NCBI RefSeq assembly: GCF_019977295.1
Contig: NZ_AP024651.1
Location: 1,736,001 to 1,800,000 of the forward strand
Source of the DNA: Arthrobacter sp. StoSoilB20
GTDB taxonomy: Bacteria > Actinomycetota > Actinomycetes > Actinomycetales > Micrococcaceae
DNA: 64,000 bases
Direction: 5' to 3'
Of the stretch, positions 36,034-46,663 are shown in pieces. The first letter of the stretch is position 1, and each line of letters begins with the position of its first letter. Both the position numbers and the translations under genes were made by a program. Below the pieces are notes generated by a model. It did no database searches. It had not been told where the DNA came from and saw nothing but the letters and a program-made list of their open reading frames with translations.

Positions 36034-36522
36034 ATGGGAAATTTCTGGACTTCGTTGAAGAAGAACCGCACCAAAATCTGGGTTGGCGCCATCACCCTCC
36101 TGCTGGTCCTGTACCTGGTGGTCTCCGTGCAGCGCTCGTTCCTCCTGCTAGGTGATCCCAACCTGATAGCGAAGGGCATAGGAGCGGCCTACCTTGTGCT
36201 GCCGATCGTCGGGGCGTGGGCCCTCATCCGCGAACTGCTCTTTGGTGCGCGAACCGAACAAATGGCCAAGGTCCTGGAAGCCGAAGGCGGCTTGCCCGAG
36301 GACACGTTGCCGCGCACACCGGGAGGTCGGATTGTCCGGGCCGCCGCGGATGCCGAATTTGAAAAGTACCGTGCCGAGGCCGAAGCCGCGCCGGAAGACT
36401 GGCGTTCCTGGTTCCGGTTGAGTTGCGCCTATGACGCCTCGGGGGACCGTAAGCGCGCCCGGGCATCAATGCGCGACGCCGTGAAGCTGTTCCGGTCTCA
36501 GCCCACCGCTGCGGGCCGGTAG
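36034..36522 (+). CDS. Membrane protein with a C-terminal TPR-like helix pair
   Basis: A 162-residue protein. Two hydrophobic segments lie near residues 15-33 (WVGAITLLLVLYLVVSV) and 46-66 (IGAAYLVLPIVGAWALIRELL). The cytoplasmic part has EAAPEDWRSWFRLSCAYDAS followed by RKRARASMRDAVKLF, a tetratricopeptide-like pair. It begins four bases after the dapB stop and is probably cotranscribed. Similar proteins follow dapB in relatives (from memory, unverified). Function unknown. Its last 25 bases overlap the end of the convergent acyltransferase gene. Confidence 0.72.
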   Translation: MGNFWTSLKKNRTKIWVGAITLLLVLYLVVSVQRSFLLLGDPNLIAKGIGAAYLVLPIVGAWALIRELLFGARTEQMAKVLEAEGGLPEDTLPRTPGGRIVRAAADAEFEKYRAEAEAAPEDWRSWFRLSCAYDASGDRKRARASMRDAVKLFRSQPTAAGR

Positions 36523-37733
36523 CTGCCGAGCCTTGACGCCTGGTGGGCCACCCATTCCAAAGGCCCACGACGCCGGAGCAAGGCGAAACACGCACCGATC
36601 ACCACTGCGCAAAGCGCCTGGGTCCAGTACATGCCCTCTTCCGTCCACCCGGCGGGCAACGGCTTGTTGGTGAACCCGGAAACCACCCATGCATGGGCGG
36701 AATAGAGGCTCAGCGTCATGGCTCCCGGTCCACTGAGCACCATGAGGATATTGACCTTGAGGTTTTCCGCGGCGGCAGCCAGCAGCAGGAAGAAAGCCAC
36801 CACCGCGGCCGCTGTTCCGCTGGTGTGCAAAAGGTCCAGCGTGGTACCGGCATGGGGGGATGCCGTGGCCAGCCACCACCATGAACCCGTTTGATCCAGC
36901 CCCGTCAGGTTTACCTGCAGCATGCTGTCCAAGGGGTACCCGCGGGTGCCGGGGAGCTTCTCCAGGGCGGCGCGGCCGCCCCAGGCTTCCATGGCCAGGA
37001 ATCCGACCACTTTGGCCGCAGCGGCTACTGCCACTCCGCCGGCCAGCAGCAACAATTGCACTTTGGTCCTGGTCAGCGCCAGGCGTCCGATGACCAGGCC
37101 TATGAGCAGGTAGGAAATCCACTGGAAAACCGGGTAGTAGCCAGTGAAGAAGATATCGGCAAGGAGTTGGCCGGGCGTCCCCAGGTCCTCCGTGCCGGGA
37201 TTGTGGCCCAGTTGCAAGGGCGGAGTGGTCTCCAGCAGCAGGGGTCGGAGCAAGTAGGCCACCACTGGGGATAAAAGGACCCATCCCAACGCCCAGAAAG
37301 ACAGTGCCTTCAACCTCAGCCCAAGGAACGGAAGGATGCAGAGGAAAAGTACGGCGTAGTGCACCAGGATCACTGCGATGTTGACATCCAGCCCACCCAG
37401 GGCAAGCCCGACGACGGCGATCACCAGCGCCCGCATGGCGACCCCACCCCTGGCCGCGCGGAGTTCGCCCCCTTGGCGTGGCTCCTGCTTGCCGGTAGTC
37501 AACGCCAGTCCGATTCCGGCGAGGATCGCGAACAAGGCAGATGACCGCCCCGAAAACACCAACCCCACGAACGTGGGGTCCCACGATGGGGCGGGTCCGA
37601 ACGTCGGCAGGAGGTGCGTGGACATCATGCCCAGCAACGCTGCACCCCTGGCGGCGTCGATCCCTGTAAGCCGGGAGGAGACCTGGCCGCCGTCGCGCGC
37701 TTTCCGCGGAGGGGCAGTCTCTTGGGAAGTCAT
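36498..37733 (-). CDS. Polytopic DUF418/DUF1624-like acyltransferase
   Basis: A 411-residue membrane protein with about ten hydrophobic segments. The N-terminus RLTGIDAARGAALLGMMSTH is the hallmark of the heparan-alpha-glucosaminide N-acetyltransferase/DUF418 superfamily, with a conserved Asp and His. Members transfer acyl groups to cell-surface sugars; the acceptor here is unknown. ATG 37733 fits the family start. It is divergent from the SGNH hydrolase with 55 bases between starts. Confidence 0.82.
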   Translation of the reverse strand: MTSQETAPPRKARDGGQVSSRLTGIDAARGAALLGMMSTHLLPTFGPAPSWDPTFVGLVFSGRSSALFAILAGIGLALTTGKQEPRQGGELRAARGGVAMRALVIAVVGLALGGLDVNIAVILVHYAVLFLCILPFLGLRLKALSFWALGWVLLSPVVAYLLRPLLLETTPPLQLGHNPGTEDLGTPGQLLADIFFTGYYPVFQWISYLLIGLVIGRLALTRTKVQLLLLAGGVAVAAAAKVVGFLAMEAWGGRAALEKLPGTRGYPLDSMLQVNLTGLDQTGSWWWLATASPHAGTTLDLLHTSGTAAAVVAFFLLLAAAAENLKVNILMVLSGPGAMTLSLYSAHAWVVSGFTNKPLPAGWTEEGMYWTQALCAVVIGACFALLRRRGPLEWVAHQASRLGSYRPAAVG

Positions 37734-37788
37734 GCTGCGATGGTCTCATAGCCAACTGTGAGCCGTTCCGGCGGTAGAGTCCCATGCC

Positions 37789-38778
37789 ATGGAATCCGTC
37801 AACGCCCAGTGGGCTGGAGCATTCACCATCATCAACGATTCCGACGGCTGGCAGCAGTTCCGGCGCCTTGACAGCGAACTGTTCATGCCGCCGGCCACGG
37901 ACGGCCTTGAGGAGCGCGCCAGGATGTGCGCCGGGATCCACGCAACCTGGACAGCAACGTCCGGGCACCTGGTCATCGAAGCCGAAGGCCCCGAGGACGG
38001 TTCGCCTTTCGACGTCCTGGTGAACGGGGTCCTCCGGCATCGCGTGTCGGGCGCCGGCCGTGTCAGTCATGACCTCGATCTTGGCTCCATGCCGCAGCAA
38101 TCAACTGTTCAGCTTTGGCTGCCACAGTATGGTTTCCTCAGGGTGCTGGAGGTGTCGCTGAAGGGCGAAGACGTTCACGTTGCCGGGGGATCCGGCAAAC
38201 GATGGATCACCTACGGCAGCTCCATCACCCAATGCAGGCAGGCCGATGGTCCATCAGAGGCGTGGCCTGCTGTGGTGGCCAGGCAATACGGCTGGCAATT
38301 ACAGTCCTTGGGTTTCGGCGGTGAATGCCAACTGGACCCGGCGGCGGAAAGCACCATCTGCCAGCTGCCGGCAGACTTCATCTCCTTATGCCTGGGAATC
38401 AACACCTACAACGTGGCCGCGTTCTCTGGCCGGACCTTCGCGAGCCAGGTATTGGGCTTCCTCAGCGCTATCCGGCGGGCACACCCGGAGGTGCCTATCG
38501 CGGTCATCTCTCCGGTCCTTTCCCTTCCCCGCGAGGAGGCGCCCAATGCCGTTGGGTGGACGCTCGCGGACTACAGGAAGGCCGTGGCAGATGTGGTGCG
38601 GTTAGTCCGCGAGCGGGGGGATACGCGCACTCACTTGCTGATTGGCGAAGGGGTGTTCACCCCGGCGGAGGCTGCGGTGCTGATGCCCGATACCTTGCAT
38701 CCCAACAATGCCGGCTACCGGCTCATGGCTGACAGGCTGGGCCCACAGCTGGCGGCTGTCGCCAACGCGCACGGCTGA
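37789..38778 (+). CDS. SGNH/GDSL-family hydrolase
   Basis: A 329-residue esterase-like protein with an N-terminal beta-sandwich (about 1-130) and a C-terminal SGNH domain. Block I is YGSSITQC (143-147 for GSSIT), block II glycine is in GFGGEC, block III asparagine in LGINTYN, and block V is DTLHPNN (D301, H304). There is no signal peptide, so it may act in the cytoplasm. The divergent acyltransferase suggests a sugar acylation/deacylation pair (inference). A TAGAGT hexamer is eight bases before the ATG. Confidence 0.85.
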   Translation: MESVNAQWAGAFTIINDSDGWQQFRRLDSELFMPPATDGLEERARMCAGIHATWTATSGHLVIEAEGPEDGSPFDVLVNGVLRHRVSGAGRVSHDLDLGSMPQQSTVQLWLPQYGFLRVLEVSLKGEDVHVAGGSGKRWITYGSSITQCRQADGPSEAWPAVVARQYGWQLQSLGFGGECQLDPAAESTICQLPADFISLCLGINTYNVAAFSGRTFASQVLGFLSAIRRAHPEVPIAVISPVLSLPREEAPNAVGWTLADYRKAVADVVRLVRERGDTRTHLLIGEGVFTPAEAAVLMPDTLHPNNAGYRLMADRLGPQLAAVANAHG

Positions 38779-38833
38779 CCGGGCATCTGGAAGGGCTGCG
38801 GCCGGCGTGGCCGGAACGGACCCGGCTCTTGTC

Positions 38834-38851
38834 TTCGAATATATGTTCGAA
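38834..38851. promoter_or_regulatory. LexA (SOS) box upstream of the DUF222-like gene
   Basis: TTCGAATATATGTTCGAA is a perfect 6-bp-arm palindrome and matches the actinobacterial CGAAC-N4-GTTCG consensus at all but one position. It differs from the recA box in this window (47645-47662) at three positions and abuts the -10 hexamer TAGCAT (38852-38857), so LexA binding would block the promoter. Confidence 0.8.
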
Positions 38852-38863
38852 TAGCATGGCAGG

Positions 38864-39199
38864 ATGAACGATGTTCCCACGCCACCCGAAGGTCTCGCCG
38901 GGCCCATGAAAGCGATGAGCCCCGGTGTCGTCGACTTCCTGTTCAGGCAACTCGTGGCCGGCGAACCCCCCGAAGACACCCAGTGGCGCCGCGAAGGAAC
39001 AGTGTTGGCCGAGCAGCCGCCAGGGGCTGAACTTGCCCGGCGGCTATCCGAGGCGGACCTGGATTCCCTGACGCCGCTGGAACTGTTCGAGTACGTTCGC
39101 GCTTCCCAGCGGCTGGTGACCTGGGCCGAACACCTCAAGGAGCGGGCCGTGGCGCAGTATTGCGCTGAGCAACCTGCGCGGACAAGTGGGCCGGCATAG
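38864..39199 (+). CDS. Short orphan related to the N-terminus of DUF222/13E12-repeat proteins
   Basis: A 111-residue protein. The segment ARRLSEADLDSLTPLELFEY followed by VRASQRLVTWAEHLKERAVAQ resembles the helical start of DUF222 proteins, which normally run to 400-500 residues and end in an HNH endonuclease. Here the frame stops after the first helices, and no continuation is evident downstream in another frame. The -10 hexamer TAGCAT is six bases before ATG and is covered by a LexA box, so expression should be DNA-damage inducible and leaderless. It may be a truncated remnant or a small functional protein. Confidence 0.6.
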   Translation: MNDVPTPPEGLAGPMKAMSPGVVDFLFRQLVAGEPPEDTQWRREGTVLAEQPPGAELARRLSEADLDSLTPLELFEYVRASQRLVTWAEHLKERAVAQYCAEQPARTSGPA

Positions 39200-39311
39200 C
39201 CGCGAAGTTTTGCTGCCCGGCGGCGGGGGAGCGGCCACGAGGGGACGGTGTCGCCGCCCATGACTCCAGAACCGCGGCCCGTGCATGAGGACCATCACGC
39301 GGGACCCATTC

Positions 39312-39339
39312 TTGTAACAAGCCCGTGACAGGGTAACGT
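39312..39339 (+). promoter_or_regulatory. Promoter of dapA
   Basis: TTGTAA (39312-39317) and TAACGT (39334-39339) are 16 bases apart, and the ATG follows seven bases after the -10. The -35 lies within a small palindrome CTTGT-A-ACAAG (39311-39321). Confidence 0.5.
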
Positions 39340-39346
39340 TTTTCCT

Positions 39347-40258
39347 ATGTCTGACTTGCGCGCCCACACTCCCGCCCTTGGTACCCTCCTGACCGCCATG
39401 GTCACCCCGTTCACCGAGGACGGCAAGGTGGACTACGATCAAGCCGCCGCGCTCGCAGAGAAGCTGGTCCAGGATGGCTGCGATGGCCTCGTTGTCACCG
39501 GCACCACGGGAGAGACCTCAACGCTTACGGATGACGAAAACGTGGGCATGTTCCGGGCGGTCAAAGAAGCCGTCGGTGGCAAAGCCGCCATCATCGCCGG
39601 AACCGGCACCAACGACACCGCGCACTCGGTCCACCTCTCACAGCGTGCCGCTGAAGTCGGCGTTGACGGACTCCTGATCGTAACGCCCTACTACAACAAG
39701 CCCAGCCAAGCCGGTGTCCGGGCGCACTTTGAGACGATTGCATCCTCAACGGACCTGCCTGTCATGCTCTACGACATCCCGGGCCGCTCCTCCATTGCGA
39801 TTGCTCCTGAGACCATGATCGGCCTGGCCAAGCACCAGAACATCGTGGCGGTCAAGGATGCCAAGGCAGATTTTGCCGCCGCGACCCGGGTCATGGCTGA
39901 GACCGACCTGGTCTTCTATTCCGGTGATGACGGATTGACCCTCCAGTGGATGGCGCTCGGCGCCGTCGGCCTGGTGGGCGTCACCACCCACGTGGCCACG
40001 CGTCGCTTCCGCGAACTGATCGACGCCGTGAACGCCAGCGACCTCGCCACTGCGAGGGCCATCAACTTTGAACTGGAACCCGTCATTCGCGCAACCATGA
40101 CGCGGGTCCAAGGCGCAGTAGCCGCCAAGCAGATTCTCAAGTGGCAGGGAGTCCTGCCCAACTCGGTTGTCCGTTTGCCCCTCGTGGAGCCGGACGCGGC
40201 CGAGATCGAAATCATCCGCGGGGATTTGGCGGAAGCCGGAATGGACTTCAACGTCTAG
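39347..40258 (+). CDS. dapA: 4-hydroxy-tetrahydrodipicolinate synthase
   Basis: A 303-residue class I aldolase that condenses pyruvate with aspartate semialdehyde. Motifs: TGTTGETSTLTDDE, the catalytic tyrosine in ITPYYNKPSQAG-like context (here VTPYYNKPSQAG), and Schiff-base lysine K170 in VAVKDAKAD. The promoter lies directly upstream and translation is probably leaderless. rnj follows after 27 bases, an order conserved in actinobacteria. Confidence 0.95.
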   Translation: MSDLRAHTPALGTLLTAMVTPFTEDGKVDYDQAAALAEKLVQDGCDGLVVTGTTGETSTLTDDENVGMFRAVKEAVGGKAAIIAGTGTNDTAHSVHLSQRAAEVGVDGLLIVTPYYNKPSQAGVRAHFETIASSTDLPVMLYDIPGRSSIAIAPETMIGLAKHQNIVAVKDAKADFAAATRVMAETDLVFYSGDDGLTLQWMALGAVGLVGVTTHVATRRFRELIDAVNASDLATARAINFELEPVIRATMTRVQGAVAAKQILKWQGVLPNSVVRLPLVEPDAAEIEIIRGDLAEAGMDFNV

Positions 40259-40285
40259 GCCGGTACCGCCGGAAAGTAGCACAAT

Positions 40286-41977
<1,692 letters not shown>

Positions 41978-41996
41978 CCTGCGGGCAACATGCATA

Positions 41997-42038
41997 CCCA
42001 AGGGGGCCTGAAATCCGCGGATTTCAGGCCCCCTTGGG
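41997..42038 (+). terminator. Perfect 42-base palindrome: terminator between rnj and ftsK
   Basis: Bases 41997-42017 are the exact reverse complement of 42018-42038; the sequence begins CCCAAGGGGGCCTG. It starts 19 bases after the rnj stop and ends one base before the ftsK -10 hexamer (42040-42045). In RNA it gives a stem of about 19-20 bp with a minimal loop. No T tract follows. Confidence 0.75.
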
Positions 42039-42039
42039 G

Positions 42040-42045
42040 TACCGT
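42040..42045 (+). promoter_or_regulatory. -10 hexamer TACCGT of ftsK
   Basis: TACCGT lies seven bases before the ATG at 42053 with no Shine-Dalgarno, consistent with leaderless expression. Its -35 region must lie inside the palindrome at 41997-42038. Confidence 0.45.
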
Positions 42046-42052
42046 GGCACTT

Positions 42053-44917
42053 ATGGCGACCCGTACTACCTCCACGCCACGAGGCAGCTCCAGCAGTAAA
42101 TCCGGCGGCACAGGCCGGGGCGCAGCTGCATCCAAAAGCACTGCAGCCGCGGCCAGGAATGGTCGGGGAAGCACTGCCCGCACCAAGCAAGCAGCCGCCG
42201 TCGAGCCCCAGGCTCCGCTGCCCTTGCGCTTGCTTTCCGGATTTTGGCAGGGGATCGGCCATGTGGTCGGTGCCGGTGTCCGGCGCATCGGCTACGATGT
42301 CAGCGACCTCGATCCCGCGGACCGCCGCGACGGCGCAGCTTTGTTCAACCTGGTGTTGGGCATCGCGATTGCCACGTTCGCCTGGTGGGGGCTGACGGGC
42401 TGGCTTCCGGACGTTGTCTACAGCGTGGTCAACGGCACATTCGGTTGGATGACCCTGCTCCTGCCCTTCATGCTTTTTGTTTGTGCGTTCAGGTTGTTCC
42501 GGAAGCCCCAGGACGGCCGGGGCAACAACCGCGTGGGTATTGGGTTCATGGTCATGACCCTTGCCGGTTCGGGCCTGGCCCACGTCATTGGTGGCCTGCC
42601 CACGGTTGCTGACGGATTCGATGGCCTGCGCCGCGCAGGTGGCATGCTGGGATTCCTGGCCGCTGCGCCTTTGGCCGCCATCCACGCTTCAGTGCCGGTC
42701 ATTCTCTACAGCCTCCTGGCCTTTGTTTCCTTCCTGATCGTCACCGCAACCCCCTTCGGAGCCATTCCTGCCCGCATCCGGGGCGCTTATGAGCACCTTA
42801 TGGGCGTTGACCTTATGGACAACTCTGGCAAGGACGCCCACGATCGCAGCTATCTTTACGAAAACGACGCGCCTGCCAAGCCAAAGAAAAAGCGCATGCG
42901 CCTCTTCGGCAAGGACGAAGAACCCGACGCCGGCCTTGAGGGTTACGTCGGGGATGAAGCGTTTGAACACGCAATAGTCGACGACGACGAAACTCCCGCA
43001 GCGCCCGAACCCCGGGTCCCGCCGGGGGTGCGTCGCCCAACCCAGGCCGAGATCGCCGTCGGGAAGATCAAGGCGGCCCAAGGTCTGGGGGGCGTGCCGG
43101 GAATCGACAACCCCACCGAAGCCATTCCGGTGATCACCCCCGACATGACCGTGCCCGCCCCCACTGTGGCGCAGGTCCCCGCTAAGCCTGCGGGGGCACC
43201 CCTCCCGCAAACTCCGATTCCCCAACGCACGGAACAGCTGTCCCTGGCCGGGGATGTCACCTACACCCTGCCGGCGTCGGATTACCTGACACCGGGCTCC
43301 ATTCCCAAGGAGCGCACGGAGGCCAATGACGCGGTCGTGGCCGCCCTGACGGACACTTTGACGCAGTTCAATGTAGACGCTGCAGTGACGGGCTTCAGCC
43401 GTGGCCCCACCGTGACCCGCTACGAGATCGAGTTGTCGCCCGGCACCAAGGTGGAGCGTGTAACGGCGCTGTCCAAGAACATTTCCTACGCTGTGGCTTC
43501 CAGTGATGTCCGCATACTGAGCCCCATTCCGGGTAAATCCGCCATTGGTATCGAAATTCCCAACACTGACCGCGAAACGGTTTCGCTGGGCGATGTGCTC
43601 CGGAGCCAGAACGCCCGCCGGACCGACCACCCCATGGTCATGGGTGTCGGCAAGGACGTTGAGGGCGGCTACGTGGTGGCGAACCTTGCCAAGATGCCCC
43701 ACCTGTTGGTGGCCGGTGCTACGGGTGCCGGTAAGTCGAGCTTCGTGAACTCCATGATCACCTCCATCCTCATGCGCGCCACCCCGGATGAAGTGCGCAT
43801 GGTCATGGTGGACCCCAAGCGTGTGGAGCTCACCGCTTATGAGGGCGTCCCGCACCTGATCACGCCCATCATCACCAACCCCAAAAAGGCCGCGGAAGCT
43901 TTGCAGTGGGTGGTCCGGGAGATGGACGCACGCTACGACGACCTCGCCAACTACGGGTTCAAGCACATTGATGATTTCAACAAGGCAGTCCGTGCGGGCA
44001 AAGTTGTGCCGCCGGTGGACTCCAAGCGCGTCATCAAGCCATATCCGTATTTGCTGGTGATCGTGGACGAGCTCGCAGACCTGATGATGGTGGCCCCGCG
44101 CGACGTCGAAGACTCGATCGTCCGCATCACCCAGCTCGCCCGCGCTGCCGGTATCCACCTGGTCCTGGCCACCCAGCGACCCTCAGTGGACGTGGTGACG
44201 GGCCTGATCAAGGCGAACGTCCCTTCCCGCATGGCCTTCGCGACCTCTTCGGTGACGGACTCCCGCGTTGTGCTGGACCAGCCTGGCGCCGAGAAACTCA
44301 TTGGCCAAGGTGATGCGCTCTTCCTGCCGATGGGTGCCTCCAAGGCCATGCGTGTCCAGGGTGCCTGGGTGACCGAATCCGAAATCCACAAGGTGGTGGA
44401 GCACGTCAAGGGGCAGCTTCAGGCTGTGTACCGCGACGACGTTGCCGCCGAGGCCCCCAAGAAGCAGATCGACGACGACATTGGAGACGACCTCGAGGTC
44501 CTGCTGCAGGCCACCGAACTGGTGGTCACTACGCAGTTCGGCTCGACATCGATGCTGCAGCGCAAGCTGCGGGTAGGCTTCGCCAAGGCCGGGCGCCTGA
44601 TGGACCTTCTCGAATCCCGCGGCGTAGTTGGCCCCTCCGAGGGTTCCAAAGCACGTGACGTCCTGGTCAAGCCCGATGATCTCGCGGCTGTCCTGGCTGC
44701 GATGAAGGGCCAGGAGTCGCCTGCTGCTCCCGACGCCCACACGGCTGCCTTGAGCGAGAACGCGAACTCGAACATCGCCGTCGGCGGCTATGCGGAGGAC
44801 CTGGTGCAGGCGGACCTGGACAACCGGACACAGGCCATTGAGTATTATGACGGCGCTGACGGTCCCAATGACGAGGACGAGGACGGCGAAGACGCCTGGT
44901 CGCTCACCGGGCGCTAA
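42053..44917 (+). CDS. ftsK: DNA translocase FtsK
   Basis: A 954-residue septal DNA pump. After a basic Ser/Thr/Ala-rich head, four membrane segments span about residues 95-240. A linker is followed by the RecA-like motor with Walker A GATGAGKSSF (near 554-563), Walker B YLLVIVDELADLMM and ATQRPSVDVVTGLIKANVPS. The C-terminal gamma winged helix, which reads the KOPS sequence, is at about 825-890 (STSMLQRKLRVGFAKAGRLM). The tail is acidic. Confidence 0.95.
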   Translation: MATRTTSTPRGSSSSKSGGTGRGAAASKSTAAAARNGRGSTARTKQAAAVEPQAPLPLRLLSGFWQGIGHVVGAGVRRIGYDVSDLDPADRRDGAALFNLVLGIAIATFAWWGLTGWLPDVVYSVVNGTFGWMTLLLPFMLFVCAFRLFRKPQDGRGNNRVGIGFMVMTLAGSGLAHVIGGLPTVADGFDGLRRAGGMLGFLAAAPLAAIHASVPVILYSLLAFVSFLIVTATPFGAIPARIRGAYEHLMGVDLMDNSGKDAHDRSYLYENDAPAKPKKKRMRLFGKDEEPDAGLEGYVGDEAFEHAIVDDDETPAAPEPRVPPGVRRPTQAEIAVGKIKAAQGLGGVPGIDNPTEAIPVITPDMTVPAPTVAQVPAKPAGAPLPQTPIPQRTEQLSLAGDVTYTLPASDYLTPGSIPKERTEANDAVVAALTDTLTQFNVDAAVTGFSRGPTVTRYEIELSPGTKVERVTALSKNISYAVASSDVRILSPIPGKSAIGIEIPNTDRETVSLGDVLRSQNARRTDHPMVMGVGKDVEGGYVVANLAKMPHLLVAGATGAGKSSFVNSMITSILMRATPDEVRMVMVDPKRVELTAYEGVPHLITPIITNPKKAAEALQWVVREMDARYDDLANYGFKHIDDFNKAVRAGKVVPPVDSKRVIKPYPYLLVIVDELADLMMVAPRDVEDSIVRITQLARAAGIHLVLATQRPSVDVVTGLIKANVPSRMAFATSSVTDSRVVLDQPGAEKLIGQGDALFLPMGASKAMRVQGAWVTESEIHKVVEHVKGQLQAVYRDDVAAEAPKKQIDDDIGDDLEVLLQATELVVTTQFGSTSMLQRKLRVGFAKAGRLMDLLESRGVVGPSEGSKARDVLVKPDDLAAVLAAMKGQESPAAPDAHTAALSENANSNIAVGGYAEDLVQADLDNRTQAIEYYDGADGPNDEDEDGEDAWSLTGR

Positions 44918-44957
44918 GGGCAAAAAGCGGCAGCCCCAAAGACGGTAGCCTAGAGGG

Positions 44958-45560
44958 GTGACTACAGCCGAGGGTGATAACGCGACTTCCAGCAGCTCCG
45001 ATGTCTGGAACCTGCCCAACATCCTCACGATGCTCCGCATCGTCCTCGTACCGTTTTTCGTCTGGTTCCTGCTGGCCGACAACGGCGAGTACGGACTTTG
45101 GCGCTGGGCAGCAGTGGTGGCCTTCGGTGTCGCAATCTACACGGACAAGCTCGACGGCGACATCGCCAGGGCGCGTGGCCTGATCACCAACTTCGGCAAG
45201 ATCGCCGATCCCATTGCCGATAAATTGCTGATCGGCTCAGCCTTGGTTCTCCTGTCCATCCTGGGCGAGCTGCCGTGGTGGGTCACCATCCTGATCCTGG
45301 TCCGTGAGTGGGGGATCACCGCCCTGCGCTTCGTCGTTATCCGCTACGGTGTCATGCCGGCTTCCCGCGGTGGAAAACTGAAGACAGTGGTCCAAACCGT
45401 TGCGATATTCCTGTACATCCTCCCGCTGAAGGCGATTGCCCCTTGGCTGGGTGACGTAGCCTTCTGGGTCATGATGCTGGCGCTTGCCATCACGTTGTGG
45501 ACCGGCGTCGAATATGTCATCCAGGCCCTCAAGCTGCGCGCCGCGGGCCGCCGGGCATGA
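44958..45560 (+). CDS. pgsA: CDP-diacylglycerol-glycerol-3-phosphate 3-phosphatidyltransferase
   Basis: A 200-residue membrane enzyme of phosphatidylglycerol synthesis. The CDP-alcohol phosphotransferase signature is complete: D63, D66, G67, A70, R71, G80, D84 and D88 in the segment from DKLDGDIARARG to ADPIAD. About six hydrophobic segments are visible. GTG 44958 has TAGCCT (44946-44951) six bases upstream and is probably leaderless. Its stop overlaps the cinA start (ATGA). Confidence 0.94.
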   Translation: MTTAEGDNATSSSSDVWNLPNILTMLRIVLVPFFVWFLLADNGEYGLWRWAAVVAFGVAIYTDKLDGDIARARGLITNFGKIADPIADKLLIGSALVLLSILGELPWWVTILILVREWGITALRFVVIRYGVMPASRGGKLKTVVQTVAIFLYILPLKAIAPWLGDVAFWVMMLALAITLWTGVEYVIQALKLRAAGRRA

Positions 45561-46069
45561 CGTCCGGCAATGCTGTCACCGGCGCAGCAGAGATCTCGAC
45601 AGCGGTGGTCGCCGCGGCGATCGCCGCGAAGCAAACTGTGGCCACGGCGGAGTCGCTGACTGCCGGCATGGTGGCCGCGGCCCTGGCCAATACGCCGGGT
45701 GCCTCAGGGATGCTGCAAGGTGGCGTCGTGGCGTATCAAAACTCCGTCAAGGCCCGCGTGCTGGACGTCCCGCAGGAACTCCTTGCCGCCGTCGGCTCTG
45801 TTGACGGGAGTGTCGCAGAAGCGATGGCCGAGGGTGCCCGCCGGGCCTGCGATGCCACGATTGGTGTTTCCACCACCGGTGTTGCCGGACCGGATCCCCA
45901 TGACGGTAAAGCCGTGGGGACAGTGTTCGTTGGAATCGCTACGGACGCCGGAACGGAAGCCTTCGAATTCAGCTTCACGGGGGACCGCCAGTCCGTCCGC
46001 GGGCAAGCGTGCGAGGCGGCCCTGGCGCGTCTGCTTGCTGCGGTGGAAGCGGTTGGTTACCGTTCGTAA
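45557..46069 (+). CDS. CinA C-terminal domain protein (nicotinamide-nucleotide amidohydrolase)
   Basis: A 170-residue protein equal to the C-terminal domain of CinA (PncC), which deamidates NMN. The blocks TVATAESLTAGMVAAALANT, GGVVAYQNSVKARVL and GVSTTGVAGPDPHDGKAVGTV are diagnostic. The N-terminal MoCF domain of full-length CinA is absent, the usual form in actinobacteria. ATG 45557 overlaps the pgsA stop; clgR follows. Confidence 0.92.
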   Translation: MTSGNAVTGAAEISTAVVAAAIAAKQTVATAESLTAGMVAAALANTPGASGMLQGGVVAYQNSVKARVLDVPQELLAAVGSVDGSVAEAMAEGARRACDATIGVSTTGVAGPDPHDGKAVGTVFVGIATDAGTEAFEFSFTGDRQSVRGQACEAALARLLAAVEAVGYRS

Positions 46070-46300
46070 AGTAGCCGGGAACAAAAACTGATTGCCAATA
46101 GTTGTGTCATTGTGTCGCTTCGGAAGAGCCGGGGCGCCTAGGATGTAAAAACCAACCCGGTCCGCCCACCAGCGAAACCGGAAGAACGAGGGAGCAAGGC
46201 GATACAGATGGTAAAGCAGCCCGTATCCGTAAACGGCGTTGTCCGCTGGAAGGATGTGGGCTTGGCTGATCAGGCACAGAGCGAACAGAAGGAGCGCAAA

Positions 46301-46642
46301 ATGGTTGTACTACGCCACGAGATCGGTGATGTACTGCGCGATGTCCGCCAGCGTCAGGGCCGTACCCTCCGCGAGGTTTCGCACAGCGCACGCGTCTCAC
46401 TTGGTTACTTGAGTGAAGTTGAACGCGGCCAGAAGGAGGCTTCTTCCGAGCTCCTGTCCTCTATCTGCACAGCCCTGGATGTTCCGTTGTCCCACATGCT
46501 CCGCGAAGTCAGCGACCGTGTGGCTGTTGCTGAGGGAGTTGCCGTACCGGACACCGTTCCGCAGGAGTTCTCCCAGCGCTACGGCCGCGATCTTGACCTC
46601 ACGGACGACTTCCCGCAGGGAATGCTCTCCGGAGCCCGGTAA
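46301..46642 (+). CDS. clgR: XRE-type transcriptional regulator, ClgR homologue
   Basis: A 113-residue helix-turn-helix protein: [20 protein letters not shown], then [20 protein letters not shown]. Position after pgsA-cinA and close match in length to ClgR, the activator of clp protease and recA-linked genes in actinobacteria, support the name. ATG 46301 has AAGGAG six bases upstream; the frame is open to 46208, but that start has no ribosome-binding site. The promoter may be TAGGAT at 46139-46144. A terminator follows at 46664. Confidence 0.88.
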   Translation: MVVLRHEIGDVLRDVRQRQGRTLREVSHSARVSLGYLSEVERGQKEASSELLSSICTALDVPLSHMLREVSDRVAVAEGVAVPDTVPQEFSQRYGRDLDLTDDFPQGMLSGAR

Positions 46643-46663
46643 CCGTTCCACCAGAATTGACGA

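Noticed and set aside
46228..46240. A possible ClgR-binding site (CGTAAACGGCGTT) upstream of clgR
   Set aside because: It deviates from the CGC-N5-GCG core in one arm and lies downstream of the likely promoter. The evidence is too thin to annotate an operator.
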